A stretch of DNA of 64,000 bases from the NCBI GenBank assembly GCA_018902385.1, contig JABSSW010000044.1, forward strand, positions 62,001 through 126,000, written 5' to 3'. Below, piece after piece: positions 1 through 10,747 of this stretch. Source of the stretch: Physcia stellaris. Its lineage: Eukaryota; Ascomycota; Lecanoromycetes; Caliciales; Physciaceae. Each line of letters opens with the position of its first letter. Position 1 is the stretch's first letter. A program made the translations under genes and the position numbers. The notes under the pieces were generated by a model, which did no database searches, had not been told where the DNA came from, and saw nothing but the letters and a program-made list of their open reading frames with translations.

Positions 1-654
1 GAAGCCTATGCCGAGAACACCTACTCTACGCTTCTGTACCTGACGTTGCAGGCGCTGCCACTACATTCTCTGGTGTTGGATCATCTGGCGTCGCATATTG
101 GGAAGGCCAGCGGGATCATTGCTGTTCTGCGAGGCTTGCCTTTGCTGGCCTTTCCGCCGCCGCCGAACCATCATAGTAATTCCGCCGGGCTGAGTCCGGG
201 TGTGGAGATGCAGAGGAGTGGGAGTAGGCAGGGCGCGGTCACGCTGCCGCTGGATGTCATGGCGGAGGTGGGTTTGAGGGAAGAGGATGTCTTCCGCAAG
301 GGGGCAGAGGCGGAAGGGTTGAGGGATGCTGTGTTCAAGGTTGCGACGAGGGCGAGCGATCATCTGATTACGGCGCGGTCGATGCTGAGGCAGCTACAGA
401 AGGGAGAGGATTTTGATCATGCCTTTGAGGGGGAAGTCGAAGAAGAGAGGCAGGATTACGGAGAAGAAGGGGATGGGAAGGGTAAGAGCGAGGTGGAGAA
501 GGGGTTTGGGGTACTGATGCCGGCTGTGAGCGCGGATCTGTGGTTGAAGAAGTTGGAGAAGCTTGATTTTGACATCTTCCGGGTAGAGCTAAGGAGAAGG
601 GAGTGGAAGTTGCCATGGAAGGCTTATTGGGCGTACACGAGGCAAAAATTCTGA
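1..654 (+). CDS. NDUFAF6-like complex I assembly factor, 3' end
   Basis: The frame is open from the first base of the window to the TGA at 652-654, so the gene enters from the left and only its last 217 codons are here. The family is the squalene/phytoene-synthase fold; NDUFAF6 members lack terpene synthesis and help assemble mitochondrial complex I. The sequence shows the family segment AENTYSTLLYLTLQ, then HLASHIGKASGIIAVLRGLP, an acidic linker rich in E, G and K (about residues 140-170), and a closing basic segment ending WAYTRQKF. The linker is probably a fungal insertion. The TTG at 46 is only an internal leucine and not a start. Assignment rests on recognised segments; a related squalene/phytoene synthase-like protein is the main alternative. 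Confidence 0.75.
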   Translation, partial: EAYAENTYSTLLYLTLQALPLHSLVLDHLASHIGKASGIIAVLRGLPLLAFPPPPNHHSNSAGLSPGVEMQRSGSRQGAVTLPLDVMAEVGLREEDVFRKGAEAEGLRDAVFKVATRASDHLITARSMLRQLQKGEDFDHAFEGEVEEERQDYGEEGDGKGKSEVEKGFGVLMPAVSADLWLKKLEKLDFDIFRVELRRREWKLPWKAYWAYTRQKF

Positions 655-1204
655 CTTATGTGCTAGAGACCTATCAGGGCGGATAAATACCTACGCGAAA
701 GGATCAAGAACGTGAGACACTTCATCCTTTTCGACACCCCACTGCACCGGACAATATATCTTTGTTGTACCGATTTGGTCTGTCTGTTCAGGAAGACTCT
801 TTCTAGGGTTTGCTTCTGATCTCGCGAACTACAGACAAATAACATGCACATGCTATCAAAGCTGAGCGTTCACTGGGGTCAAAGAGAGCGGTCAACCTCC
901 TCATGGATGAGGCCCTGAATCGACCATTTCCTAGGCTGGAACACTCTTTGATCTTTTGTCTGATCTTGTTGCAGAAGATGCAAGATCCCGTAGTGGCAAA
1001 CCTTCACCTCCTCACTTAGAGCCTGGTTTATTCTTCATTGTTGTTGGGGGAAGGTTTCTCAAATGTTGAAGAATGTTCTAAGGACTTACATGAAGCTGCT
1101 ATTCAATCTGGGAGACATCTCTTTATCTCAACTAGACTTATAAGGTAGCGGCATAGCCAGCAAGTAGACCCAGTCAACGATCCAACAATCCAATAGCTAA
1201 CAAA
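655..1204. other. intergenic, 550 bp
   Basis: No coding frame was recognised. The right part is the likely promoter of the P450-like gene and includes a TATA-like site (listed separately). Confidence 0.6.
1138..1143 (+). promoter_or_regulatory. TATA-like element upstream of P450-like gene
   Basis: TTATAA lies about 62 bp before the ATG at 1205, a usual distance for a fungal TATA element with a short leader. This is a match by eye only. Confidence 0.35.
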
Positions 1205-2566
1205 ATGGCAGCTATCCATAAGCAAGACGTTCTCTTCTTACTTTTCATCACACTGTCTGCCATCTCCTGGTTGCACTTTAGACGAAAGCTAGATCTAGAC
1301 GCACCACAAATTATCATCATGGGCTACGTTCTCACGATTGCTTGGTCGTTCCTGGCTTGCCTAATCGTTCTCTTTCGTTGCGAGCCCAACATCCGGCATT
1401 GGATTATCATGAGACGTACGATTGACTCTAGCGACCCGGTTATTTGCAAGAAGATTCTAGATGGCACCATCTTCGACAGTCCGCTCGGTAGAAACCAGTT
1501 TACTCTTACGGAGTCTCGAGCCAGACCTAATCAGAGACTCGTCCGGGCATTTGGCATCGACAATGGCTTCACAACAACGGAAGAAACTTGGGCGTCAAAA
1601 TTCAAGTCTAAGGCATCTGATAAGCTGCGGAAGCAGCAAAGCAGTATGGGGTGGGAGTACATGTCAGGTACAGCCAACGACCTCATACTTCGGAGACTTC
1701 AGGCTATCCCAACGCATGGAGACCACATTTCATTGAACGCGCTCATCCAATCATTAACACTACTAAGCTCCATCGAGCTTGTCTCCTTCCATGATCCCCG
1801 ACAAATGGACGATGATGTGATCTTAGATATTGCTTCATGTATCAATGAGCTTTGGGTACACTCGAAACAAGTCCAGGCAGACTGCACACAAGGATTGCAA
1901 CGCCTGGATCAAGCCTTGAACCAAGCTCAACTCGATGACAGCCATGATCCTCGTAAGAACGCACTTAATTACCTACTCCCAGCTTGCGAGACGCTTTGGC
2001 GAGTTGTTCCACGCTGCTTCATTGAAGTGAATTTCAGGAGCACGGCTGAGTCCGCATGGCGAAACACCCTTACGGCTTTTGCTCGGAATCCCTTAGATTC
2101 GGAATTTGGTGAAGTCGATTCTGGAGAGGCTGGAGTCACTGTGAACTTCCTTGTCAACGAAGCCCTTCGCTTATACCCACCAACACGGCGCATCTATCGC
2201 GAGATCCTTCCAGCTTCGGAGACAATTGCAAAGGTGGTTGCGGCCGACATTGAAGCTTGCCATCGCCGGACATCGATATGGGGTCCGGACAGTGACCGAT
2301 TCAGCCCAAGTCGATGGATCGATACGACTGAAGAGATGCGCCTTGCCTTCATGCCATTCGGTAGCAAACCATTTGTCTGCCCCGCTAAGCCAGAATTCGG
2401 ACCCAGAATGATAGGTCTTCTCATGGCAAATTTAGCGAGGAACATCTCACCGCGAGAATGGAGGCTAGCGTCTTCGGATGACCTTGAGCATGATATCGAC
2501 CTAGGCGATACTCCACTTGATTCGGCTCGGACTGCTTATGGGGGCGTGGTCCTCGTCAGGAGGTAA
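1205..2566 (+). CDS. divergent cytochrome P450-like protein
   Basis: Intronless, 453 residues, slightly shorter than the usual 490-530 for fungal P450s. The N-terminus is hydrophobic with two likely membrane segments (about residues 8-24 and 35-58), as expected for an ER-anchored P450. Family landmarks appear in order: a poor I-helix match LLPACETLW, the K-helix ExxR as NEALRLYPPTRR, the region DRFSPSRW, and the heme loop FMPFGSKPFVCPAKP near residue 390. The thiolate cysteine is present, but the usual FGxGxRxCxG is altered: the arginine two places before the cysteine is F and the glycine after it is A. Substrate cannot be inferred. It may be an active but divergent enzyme or one that has lost normal heme chemistry. 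No biosynthetic partners are adjacent. Confidence 0.8.
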   Translation: MAAIHKQDVLFLLFITLSAISWLHFRRKLDLDAPQIIIMGYVLTIAWSFLACLIVLFRCEPNIRHWIIMRRTIDSSDPVICKKILDGTIFDSPLGRNQFTLTESRARPNQRLVRAFGIDNGFTTTEETWASKFKSKASDKLRKQQSSMGWEYMSGTANDLILRRLQAIPTHGDHISLNALIQSLTLLSSIELVSFHDPRQMDDDVILDIASCINELWVHSKQVQADCTQGLQRLDQALNQAQLDDSHDPRKNALNYLLPACETLWRVVPRCFIEVNFRSTAESAWRNTLTAFARNPLDSEFGEVDSGEAGVTVNFLVNEALRLYPPTRRIYREILPASETIAKVVAADIEACHRRTSIWGPDSDRFSPSRWIDTTEEMRLAFMPFGSKPFVCPAKPEFGPRMIGLLMANLARNISPREWRLASSDDLEHDIDLGDTPLDSARTAYGGVVLVRR

Positions 2567-3198
2567 TACATTGGAAAGGACGGGAATGAGGAAATGGAAA
2601 TTCCCAATCGGGAAAGGACTTTGATACCACCTTTCTCGGACATTTTGATATTTGCACTCACTGTAGTTTCCAACAATGATTAAACCTACCCACATATCCC
2701 AGTGTGTTTTCCGAATGACCTGAACTTTGATAAGATCGTCGTGCACATGGGTTGCCTTTAGCTTTGCGAGGAACGATCGTTGGCTCGAAGATTATTATTA
2801 GCGGCATAGCACGTATCGCTTTCAGAAGGTGACAACTCGCTATTACAATCATGGTTCACCCTGGTCAGTCGATATTGATGCTGTGTGCTATTCATTGTAG
2901 TGTTTGGTGATTTGGACTAAAGGCGTGAAACGACGTTGACAAGGCTGAGCCCCAACGTTGGCTTCGGCCTCAATCATCAGCCCATCCCCGGCGCCCGCAT
3001 CCCCCGCTAAGACTCCGTTGGAGTAAGCAGATCAACAATAATATGCTTTTATAACAATCCTATGTGGAAAAATGCTCTTTTCGGCTTCTCAAGATCTACT
3101 TGGCCTTCTGATCCCTCCATGGAAACCGAGACCATCTTGTAAAGTGTTGATGCACTTAAAGAACTCGTGACTACTAAGTACATCCGGAAGCCCGAGCT
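2567..3198. other. intergenic, about 630 bp
   Basis: No supported gene. It separates two same-strand genes and should hold the P450 3' end and the promoter of the WD40 gene. No clear motif was seen. Confidence 0.5.
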
Positions 3199-6100
3199 AT
3201 GACGGAAGTCCTACCGCAGATTCAAGGAATCGAAGCGCGGAAAGGAAATCCAGTCACGTCTCCTACTGCTCCTGTCGCAACTACTTTTAGAGATGGGAGA
3301 CCAAAAGCTGGAAGTCCTGCCGAGGGTAAGTCTGTCAGCGTTTGAGCGGACGAGCTGCGCCGCCAGATGCTGCGCTGGAGGATTCGCTAAATTAGAAGGA
3401 CAGCGCGACTACCATCCAGATTGTCCAAACCATCCATTACTAGAGCTCCTTTCTCATTCACTCAGTCAAACGGTGAATCAATCGATGGAAGGCAGGAACA
3501 ACAGTCCCTCATTGACCCTTTGTCCCACGTGAGCATTCCTGAAAGGGCAATGACGTTAAAGCAAGGCTGACATGACCTCCAACATAGCATATACTGAACA
3601 GATCAGCCCCTCACAAGAATATGTCAAGATCACCTCCGCCTTCCGATGGCGGTTCCGGCACTCCAGAAGTCGGCGACTCTACGACTTCAACCCGCACTTC
3701 TTTTGAACCTAGCATAGTGCGGACGGAATTCTCGGAGGGCGCAACGAAAGACAAGAAGTAAGTGGCTTCGCTATAAGTGATGGGCCGTCAAGCAGGAGTT
3801 TTTATCGAGCAATGTAAGCTGACTGTATTGGCGTAGGAATCGTGTGTCCTTCTTTGGTCGCTTCAAGAAAAAGGAGCTTCCAGTGGAAGTAAATGACAAT
3901 GAATCTGAAGCCGGCGACCGAAGAACAGAGGGTATGGACGCGGATGTATTTTCGCAACCTATTGGCTTCATACCTCGCTTTCCAGTACCGCCAAAGTATA
4001 TCAAGGTTAGGTCGCACGGCAAGAAGGAGAAAGACTTCGACCGTTTGTTCCTGGCACAAGAACTGAGAGGCAAGACCGGCGTTGAATTCGCCCAAAGCGG
4101 AGGCAGACTGGTCAAAAATGGAGGTTTCAAATCTGGAGATCCACGGAAAGACGGCAACGCGATATGGGCCATGGAGTTTTCCAAAGATGGCAGGTACCTA
4201 GCAGTTGGAGGTCAGGACTTCTCGTTGAGGGTTTGGGGGTCATTGCGACGCCGGATGACCGCCGCACCCATGAAAGAGAAGAGGATGCGGCAGGTAAAGA
4301 GGGTAATAGTGTCCGTCTGAATGCGCCCGTGTTCAAGAAACAGACCTTACAAGAATACGGCGGACATACGGCAAGTATACTGGACATTAGCTGGAGCAAG
4401 GTAAGGCTAGCCTTTCGAAGATTCTTCGGATCTTGTTTGATTGACTTACAAGCGTAGAACAACTTCCTCTTGTCATCCTCTATGGATAAGACAGTCCGGC
4501 TGTGGCACGTCAGCAGGAGTGAGTGTTTATGCTGCTTCAAGCACAGCGACTTTGTTACTTCGATACAATTTCACCCGCGAGATGACCGATTTTTCCTCGC
4601 TGGGTCGTTGGATTCCAAACTCCGACTTTGGAGCATTCCTGATAAAAGTGTCGCATTCTGGGTTCAAGTACCTGATTTAATCACTGCTGTCGCGTTTGCG
4701 CCAGATGGTAAAACAGCAATCGCAGGTTGTCTTAGCGGCTTGTGCCTGTTTTACGAGACCGAAGGACTCAAATACCAGACACAGATACATGTGCGATCAG
4801 CGCATGGAAAGAACGCAAAAGGCAGCAAGATCACCGGACTGCAGGCTATCAACTATCCTCCAAACGACCTAAATGGCGATGTCAAACTTCTAGTCACCAG
4901 TAACGACTCCCGTGTTAGAGTCTACAACTTACGGGACAAAGGTCTGGACATCAAACTGAAAGGGAACGAGAACGCCTGCAGTCAAATTCACGCCTCCTTC
5001 AGTGAAGATGCCAAATATGTCATTTGTGGATCCGAAGACCGCAAAGCATATATCTGGTCTACGAGCCAGCCCGAGATCGACAAAGGTCAAAGGCCGGTGG
5101 AGATGTTCGAGGCTCACTCCGCTATCGTCACTACTGCCATAATGGCTCCTGTAAAAACTCGTCAATTGCTAAGTGCGTCTGGCGATCCCCTCTACGACCT
5201 TTGCAATCCTCCACCAGTTACTCTCGTCAGCCGCAACGAATCACATTCATCTTCCACTACTCCTAGCTTAGCCGAACATCGCTTCCCAGACACGAGCGCT
5301 CCTCAGACGCCAGCGACACCACACATACGGCGGCCGAGCAAGCCTGAAGAATCGCCCGCCTACCTCGCCCGTGCTGGCCATCCAGGAGGCAACATCATTG
5401 TGACAGCCGACTACATGGGGCGAATTAAAGTCTTCCGTCAAGACTGTGCTTACGCCAAACGACTCCGAAGCAACAACCACAATGATTCCAATTTCGGCCG
5501 GAAAATGCTCGGCCGTGATAACTCCTCCGCAACACGGAGCAGTAAACACTCCCGCCGCGACTCACATCTCTCATCCAGCAACCCACCCTCCTCAGACCGT
5601 ATTCTCTCATGGCGCCAATCAATCGGCAGCTTCGACCACCAAAACAGAAGCATCTCCCCTGGCAAATCCATCGGCCAAGCCTCCCTCCACTCCTCCACGC
5701 ACAACATCCACCCCAGCCCCCGTCACGGCAGCCACCCGCTCTCCGAAGCGGCCACCCCGTCCCTAGCAGCGACCTCCCCACCCGCATCCCCCAACCCTTC
5801 CCCTCCCAAACGCAACAGCGACGACCCGCACAAACGCGATCTGAACTGCGCGCCGAACATGGAGCAGAACCCGCTCATGCTCCAAGGCGATCAGAGCTAC
5901 ATGTTCTGGAACCGCTCGCTGTACAAAGCGCAAGCGGACGGTGCGGGGAGCGCCGGTCATCGCGCGGCGCTGGGAGCGGGCAGTGAGCGGACCAGCGCCG
6001 ATGGGAGTAGCAGTCTAGGGAGCCATTTGGGGGTGCCGCTGCAGAGGGAGATCACGGCTGCTAGTCCGCTGAGCAGTGAGGAGAGTTTGGTGGGGAGGAG

Positions 6101-6224
6101 GAGTGGGAATGGGGAGGGAGAGGAGGAGTTGAAGTGTAGGAGGTGCGGTGGGGATAGTTTCAAGGCTAGGGAGAGGAGTGGGAGTGTTAGGATGGTTTGT
6201 GGACGGTGTGGGGAGGTTGTGTAG
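3199..6224 (+). CDS. WD40 repeat protein with C-terminal zinc ribbon (Dgr2/YMR102C-like), frame break
   Basis: Predicted exons are 3199-3325, 3607-3757, 3837-4400 and 4458-6224; the first exon is the least certain, and ATG 3621 is the alternative start. WD40 blades are visible around AIWAMEFSKDGRYLAVGG, GHTASILDISWSK and SSSMDKTVRLWHVSR. A long Ser/Pro-rich disordered tail (after about 5200) follows, ending in a C4 zinc ribbon CRRCGG...CGRCGEVV. This layout fits fungal relatives of yeast YMR102C/YKL121W (Dgr2), a poorly understood WD40 family. In exon 3 the frame shifts by one base at the G run 4235-4239: RVW lies in one frame and the continuing GVIATPDDRRTHERE in another. Coding similarity resumes at once and the rest is intact, so an assembly error is likelier than decay. 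Role unknown; probably a scaffold. Confidence 0.8.
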
Positions 6225-6599
6225 GTGATGGGCGATGTTCCTGGTTCGGGGTAAAATTCTGGGGGTTTTTGTTGGACATATTGTGGACATAGGGAGGGAT
6301 TGCATATTTATAGGCCACGGGATGAGGTCACGAATGGGAGGCTTTGTTTTACATATCGATAGCGGACAGCGAGGCGGGAACTGTAAAACAGCGCTGTTTT
6401 TGATGCAGTAGTAGATATCGTTCGATTAGATAAAGGCTGTTCAAAATACACTCAGGGAACGAAAGCAACATTTTGCCTTGATGAACGTGGGCCAGCGTTG
6501 TCGTGTCCCATTGCTCACCGCTATATAAAGCAAATTGGGGTATCTCACACAAAATTCTACCAAACACATGAACTTATATACCACGATCGAGGAGGTCTC
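6225..6599. other. convergent intergenic, 375 bp
   Basis: It lies between the stop codons of the WD40 gene (+) and Swd2 (-). It should hold both 3' untranslated regions. No other feature was seen. Confidence 0.5.
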
Positions 6600-7792
6600 T
6601 CAAGGAGGTTTCATCCCGGAATGCTCATCCGGCAACCAAAACACCACTTCTCTATCCGCCGTCGCCAGCATATTATACCTCGGATTCCACTCGCACACCG
6701 CCGTCCGTCTCCCACTCGGCAGCCCCGCAATCGGTCTCAGCACTTTCTCCCCTTCGCCCGGGGCCCCGCGCACGACCGAAGCCTGCGTGTCCCACACCAC
6801 CGCGTCTCGGTCCGTCGCTGCGGAACCAATCAAGTAGCGCCCATCGGCGCTGAAGGAGACGTCGCCTTGGCCCGCGGGCACGGCGTCTGTGACGGGTGTA
6901 CCGGGCGTTGCGCGCAGGGGTTTGAAGGGGGCGTTGGAGTTTGGTGAGCGCGGGCAGAAGGCTTTGAGGGCGCCTTCGAAGGCGTCGAGGAGGATGTGGC
7001 CTTGGGGACTGTTGCTGGCGACGAGGAGCCATTTGCCGTCGTTGGAGAATTCGAGCTTCGTCCATAGGGGGTTGGTTGATGGATTGTTCGAGATACCGCA
7101 GGTCGAATGTCGCGAAGGGGGGCTTGTCGAAGTTTTTGAGGTCGTAGAGGAGGATGGAGGATGTCGAGGAGGAGGCGATCGCTATGACGCTTCCTGAGGG
7201 GTCGAAGGATGCCAGATACGGTGTTGCGAGGTTGAGGCGCGCTTGCGGGTTCTTGGATTTCAGGTTCCAGAGGCGGACGGTGTTGTCAAGGGAGCAGGAG
7301 ATGAATTTGTCTTCGCCTGGATGGACGGCTAGGGCGGTAACAGGAGCAGTGTGGCCGGAGAAGTAGTAGAGAAATTTGGCCTCGTGGGTATCGAGGTAGC
7401 AGATGCGGTTGTCTGTTTGGGTGGTTGCGTAGATGATGTTGGAGGAATGATGGGTGAAGCGGGCGAGGTGAGCTCCATATTTCTTAGAGGGGATGCCTTT
7501 GATGTGTTTGCCTTCTTTGGCGTTGTAAAGTTGGAGGGAATCGTCGGTGCAAGTTGCGACCAGGAACTCGCCGCTGTCGTCGAAGTCGAGGGATGTTATC
7601 AGGACATCGGCTTTCTCGGTCTTTTCAGCCTTCGAAAGCTTGAAGCGCTGGGAAGCACAGCATTAGTTGAGTCCAGTATGGTACCAAGAGAAGCTTGCAT
7701 ACCTGTATTGGCCGTAGCGATCCAATTATATCAGAAGTCTTTTGGGTAGGGGCCGGCGTGCCAGGGGGTGGAGGGGGTGGTGGTATTGCCAT
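6600..7792 (-). CDS. SWD2: Swd2/WDR82, WD40 subunit of COMPASS and CPF, with frame break
   Basis: Two exons: 7703-7792 (30 codons, starting MAIPPPPPPPGTPAPTQ) and 6600-7647, separated by an intron with donor GTATGC. Swd2/WDR82 is a small beta-propeller shared by the Set1/COMPASS H3K4 methyltransferase and the cleavage and polyadenylation factor. Diagnostic segments are DFDDSGEFLVATCTDDSLQ, GHTAPVTALAVHPGEDKF, SCSLDNTVRLWNLKSKNPQ and DKPPFATFDL. Downstream, WTKLEFSNDGKWLLVASN lies in a different frame from the preceding NQP; the change falls at a run of five C on the coding strand (7067-7071), and exon 2 is one base longer than a multiple of three. Expected length about 378 residues. Because Swd2 is essential or near-essential in yeasts, a base-calling error is the simplest explanation. 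Divergent from Oac1 over 446 bp. Confidence 0.88.
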
Positions 7793-8238
7793 TGCTCGGC
7801 CTCTTCTCGTACAAGATACGGAGGAGTATGGTCACGACGGCCAAAGTATATCAGCAATTAGAGAAAAGGAGTTTCCGTTGAAAGTGATATTATTTCACAT
7901 CATGGTGTTTGAGCTGCTCTACTCGTGTATTTGGCATTGGAGTTTGCGGAGTAATTGAATTTCGCCGCAAATCAACAGCGGAAGACATCGGCCCGATCAG
8001 CCGTAAAATTTCAAGGTAAAGCTTAGACCCTGATCTCTCAATCACTTACAGACTCGTGTCAGCCTCATGATATATCTACAATCCTTCAGCATTGATCCCG
8101 ATGGACCTTAGTAATATGGTTTATTCTACCTCAGACATCAGCCTTGAAACATCAATGCACTCTCTCCGATAATGATAGCCCATTAGTCTCTCTTAGATAA
8201 CAGCCTGCAATTTATCTCGAGCGCCCGACCTCCTCGCA
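7793..8238. other. divergent promoter region Swd2 / Oac1
   Basis: It lies between the start codons of Swd2 (-) and Oac1 (+), so it is the likely shared promoter space. No specific motif was recognised. Confidence 0.4.
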
Positions 8239-9384
8239 ATGGCCACTACAACAGGGTATCGTGCCTCAGACGCTCTATCAGGGGCTGTAGAGCTGACCGG
8301 GTAATAGCGCTTTCGTAGCTGGCGGTATAGCAGCCTGCGGAGCTGTCACTGCCACTCACCCTTTCGAGACTGTGAAGATCCGGTCAGAATCAAATCCTTA
8401 GACGACCATCCGTCAGTGCTAAATGAGAATAACACAGACTTCAACTACAAGGCGAATTGCAAGCCAAGAAAGATGCGCCACGGTTATATCGAGGTGTCTT
8501 CCATGGTGTGGGTGTTATTTTGAAGAATGAAGGAATCCGGGGCCTGTATCGTGGAATAGGCGCTGCTGTATGCCTTCTGTAACTGCCTAAAGACCTTGTA
8601 GCTGAAAGAAACTTGCAGTACATATATCAAATGGTTCTCAATGGATGTCGACTGGGCTTCTACGAACCACTCCGGAAAGGGGTGACGACAGCTATTTTTA
8701 AGGATGGAAATGTTCAGTCGTTTGGAGTAAATATATTTTCAGGTGCTGCTTCCGGCATTCTTGGCGCCGCAGCTGGCTCTCCTTTCTTTCTGGTCAAAAC
8801 GCGATTACAATCCTATTCCCCGTTCCTTCCGGTCGGAACTCAGCATGGATACATAAACGCTGTAGATGGGCTACGCAAAATCAATCGAAATGAGGGGTTG
8901 AAAGGTCTCTATCGGGGAGTAGGTGCAGCCATGGTCAGGACTGGATTCGGGAGTAGTGTTCAGCTGCCAACATACTTCTTTGCGAAGCGAAGACTGATAC
9001 GGCATCTTGGAATGGAAGAAGGCGCTGGCTTGCATCTTGCGAGTAGCGCGGCTAGCGGCTTCGTAGTTTGTTGTGTGATGCACCCACCCGGTAGGTCTTT
9101 GTAATGTTCATGAACCAAGTCGGGTATCTAATGAAATCTCAACAGACACCATCATGTCACGAATGTATAATCAGACTGGTAATCTGTACAAAGGGGTTTT
9201 CGATTGCTTGTACAAAACGATCACGACAGAAGGACTATTAGCTATCTACAAGGGCTACTTCGCCCATCTGGCAAGGATATTGCCGCACACAATCCTGACG
9301 TTGAGCTTAGCGGAGCAGACCAACAAGCTTGTGCGAAGATTCGAAGATAGAATATTACCTGAGGTGGTTAGGGAGAAGATATAA
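8239..9384 (+). CDS. OAC1: mitochondrial oxaloacetate/sulfate carrier Oac1
   Basis: Predicted exons 8239-8255, 8308-8382, 8438-8567, 8619-9090 and 9146-9384 give 310 residues in one frame, the normal size of an SLC25 carrier. Oac1 imports oxaloacetate and sulfate into mitochondria; animal relatives are SLC25A34/35. Carrier signatures appear in each third: HPFETVKIRLQLQGELQAK in repeat 1, SPFFLVKTRLQSYSPF in repeat 2 and MHPPDTIMSRMYNQTGNLY in repeat 3, each the P-x-[DE]-x-x-K-x-R type or its variant (DTIMSR in the third). The tail PHTILTLSLAEQTNKLVRRFE is typical of Oac1 orthologs. The first exon is only 17 nt, and the donor of intron 2 (GTCAGA) is weak, but the frame and family alignment support both. 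Confidence 0.88.
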
Positions 9385-10747
9385 AAGATAGATTTGATAC
9401 CCAAGCATGGCGACGGCGTTGCCAGTGAGATTTTATGATAGGAAGAAAGAAAAGTAAAAGGGACAAACCAAATAACTGGCAAGGCTGTGAAGAGAACTCG
9501 GGCTGAGATTCTCGTTACACTACATCTATAGGGTGGTTGAACGCCGGGGTTATCATGCGTGGGATCGAACACATGCTATGACAGGGATGGGAGGATGTCA
9601 ACTTTGCCCTCTCACGGACCGCTAGAAGACTCAGCCAGATGGTCAGCACTAAAGTACTATTGAACATCGACAAGAAATTAAAACACCCCAAAGCCTTGCC
9701 TCAGAGCTATTGGTGCATGCAGATGCATTTGTGAATGCAAGCAGATTGGATTAATTTAAATCTCTACTTCTGGTCTTTGCGGCGTGCTGAGGTAGTCATA
9801 GGTGATTGATTCTCACACTTAGTTTTGAACGATCAGATCATTGAGCTCCTTCATTAGGTTGATTTCAGGAGCCTACTATGTCACAGTTCAGGAGCAGTCT
9901 TCGAACTGTTCCACCAGGTCACAAAAAAATACTGAAATCCAATTGTATAACAAGCTGGACAACTCACCCTTGCGCCGAAGGCAGGTGAGCAGGCTCCCAT
10001 TCTTTCTTATGTCCTGCTCTGATTGGGGCAATAAAAGTATCGCTTGAATAATGGTCACATGTGAGTGGAGACGAAGGCCTCCATCGACTCTAATATGATG
10101 GTTAGCCTTAGATGAAGTAAGGTGCGAGAACATTCTCATCTCAACTTAGATGTCAGAACATCGCAAAAAGCTACTGCAAGTTGACGTTCACTACACTAAG
10201 CTGCTAGGCTGGGATCGTAGCAGAAAGCGAGATGTCCCTTCGATCGAGTAAAAGAGACGTTTTATCATTAGACTCCACATGGATGTCCTGTCCAAAAAGA
10301 CACACCTTTCGAACAGGACCCAGAGGGACCTGTTCCAGCTTCCACATTCGTTCACAGCATCCCAAGCAGGATGTTTGTCACTAAGTAGGCATGAGAAACT
10401 GCATGCCTTATGACTGTATCCATGAACTACTAATGCATGCATGTCAGCACAGCGAAAACCACGCAAGGCCGAGCCTCACCGATCGATCAGTGAGGCTGAA
10501 TTGCTGGTGACCTTTAATCTCCTAGGTTTCTTATTTGCCCACGGCCATAATCTCGCTCCTTTTGTTGTTGCATTTAGATGTTCTGATAAATGGCTCCGAA
10601 GCATTCGATCTATAACTCGACTTTTAGTTTTCCAGACTCAACTCGAATCGTCAACGTGAATTACTAACTTGTTTCAAGCTTCTCTGTGGCTGCCCTTCGC
10701 ATATACATGTAAATCCGTATAGTGTTTGGTAAACGCATGGAACAAAA
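9385..10747. other. gene-free interval, 1.36 kb
   Basis: Only short frames without recognisable similarity or splice logic were seen on either strand. The right end is the promoter of the HeLo-pseudokinase gene. Confidence 0.5.
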
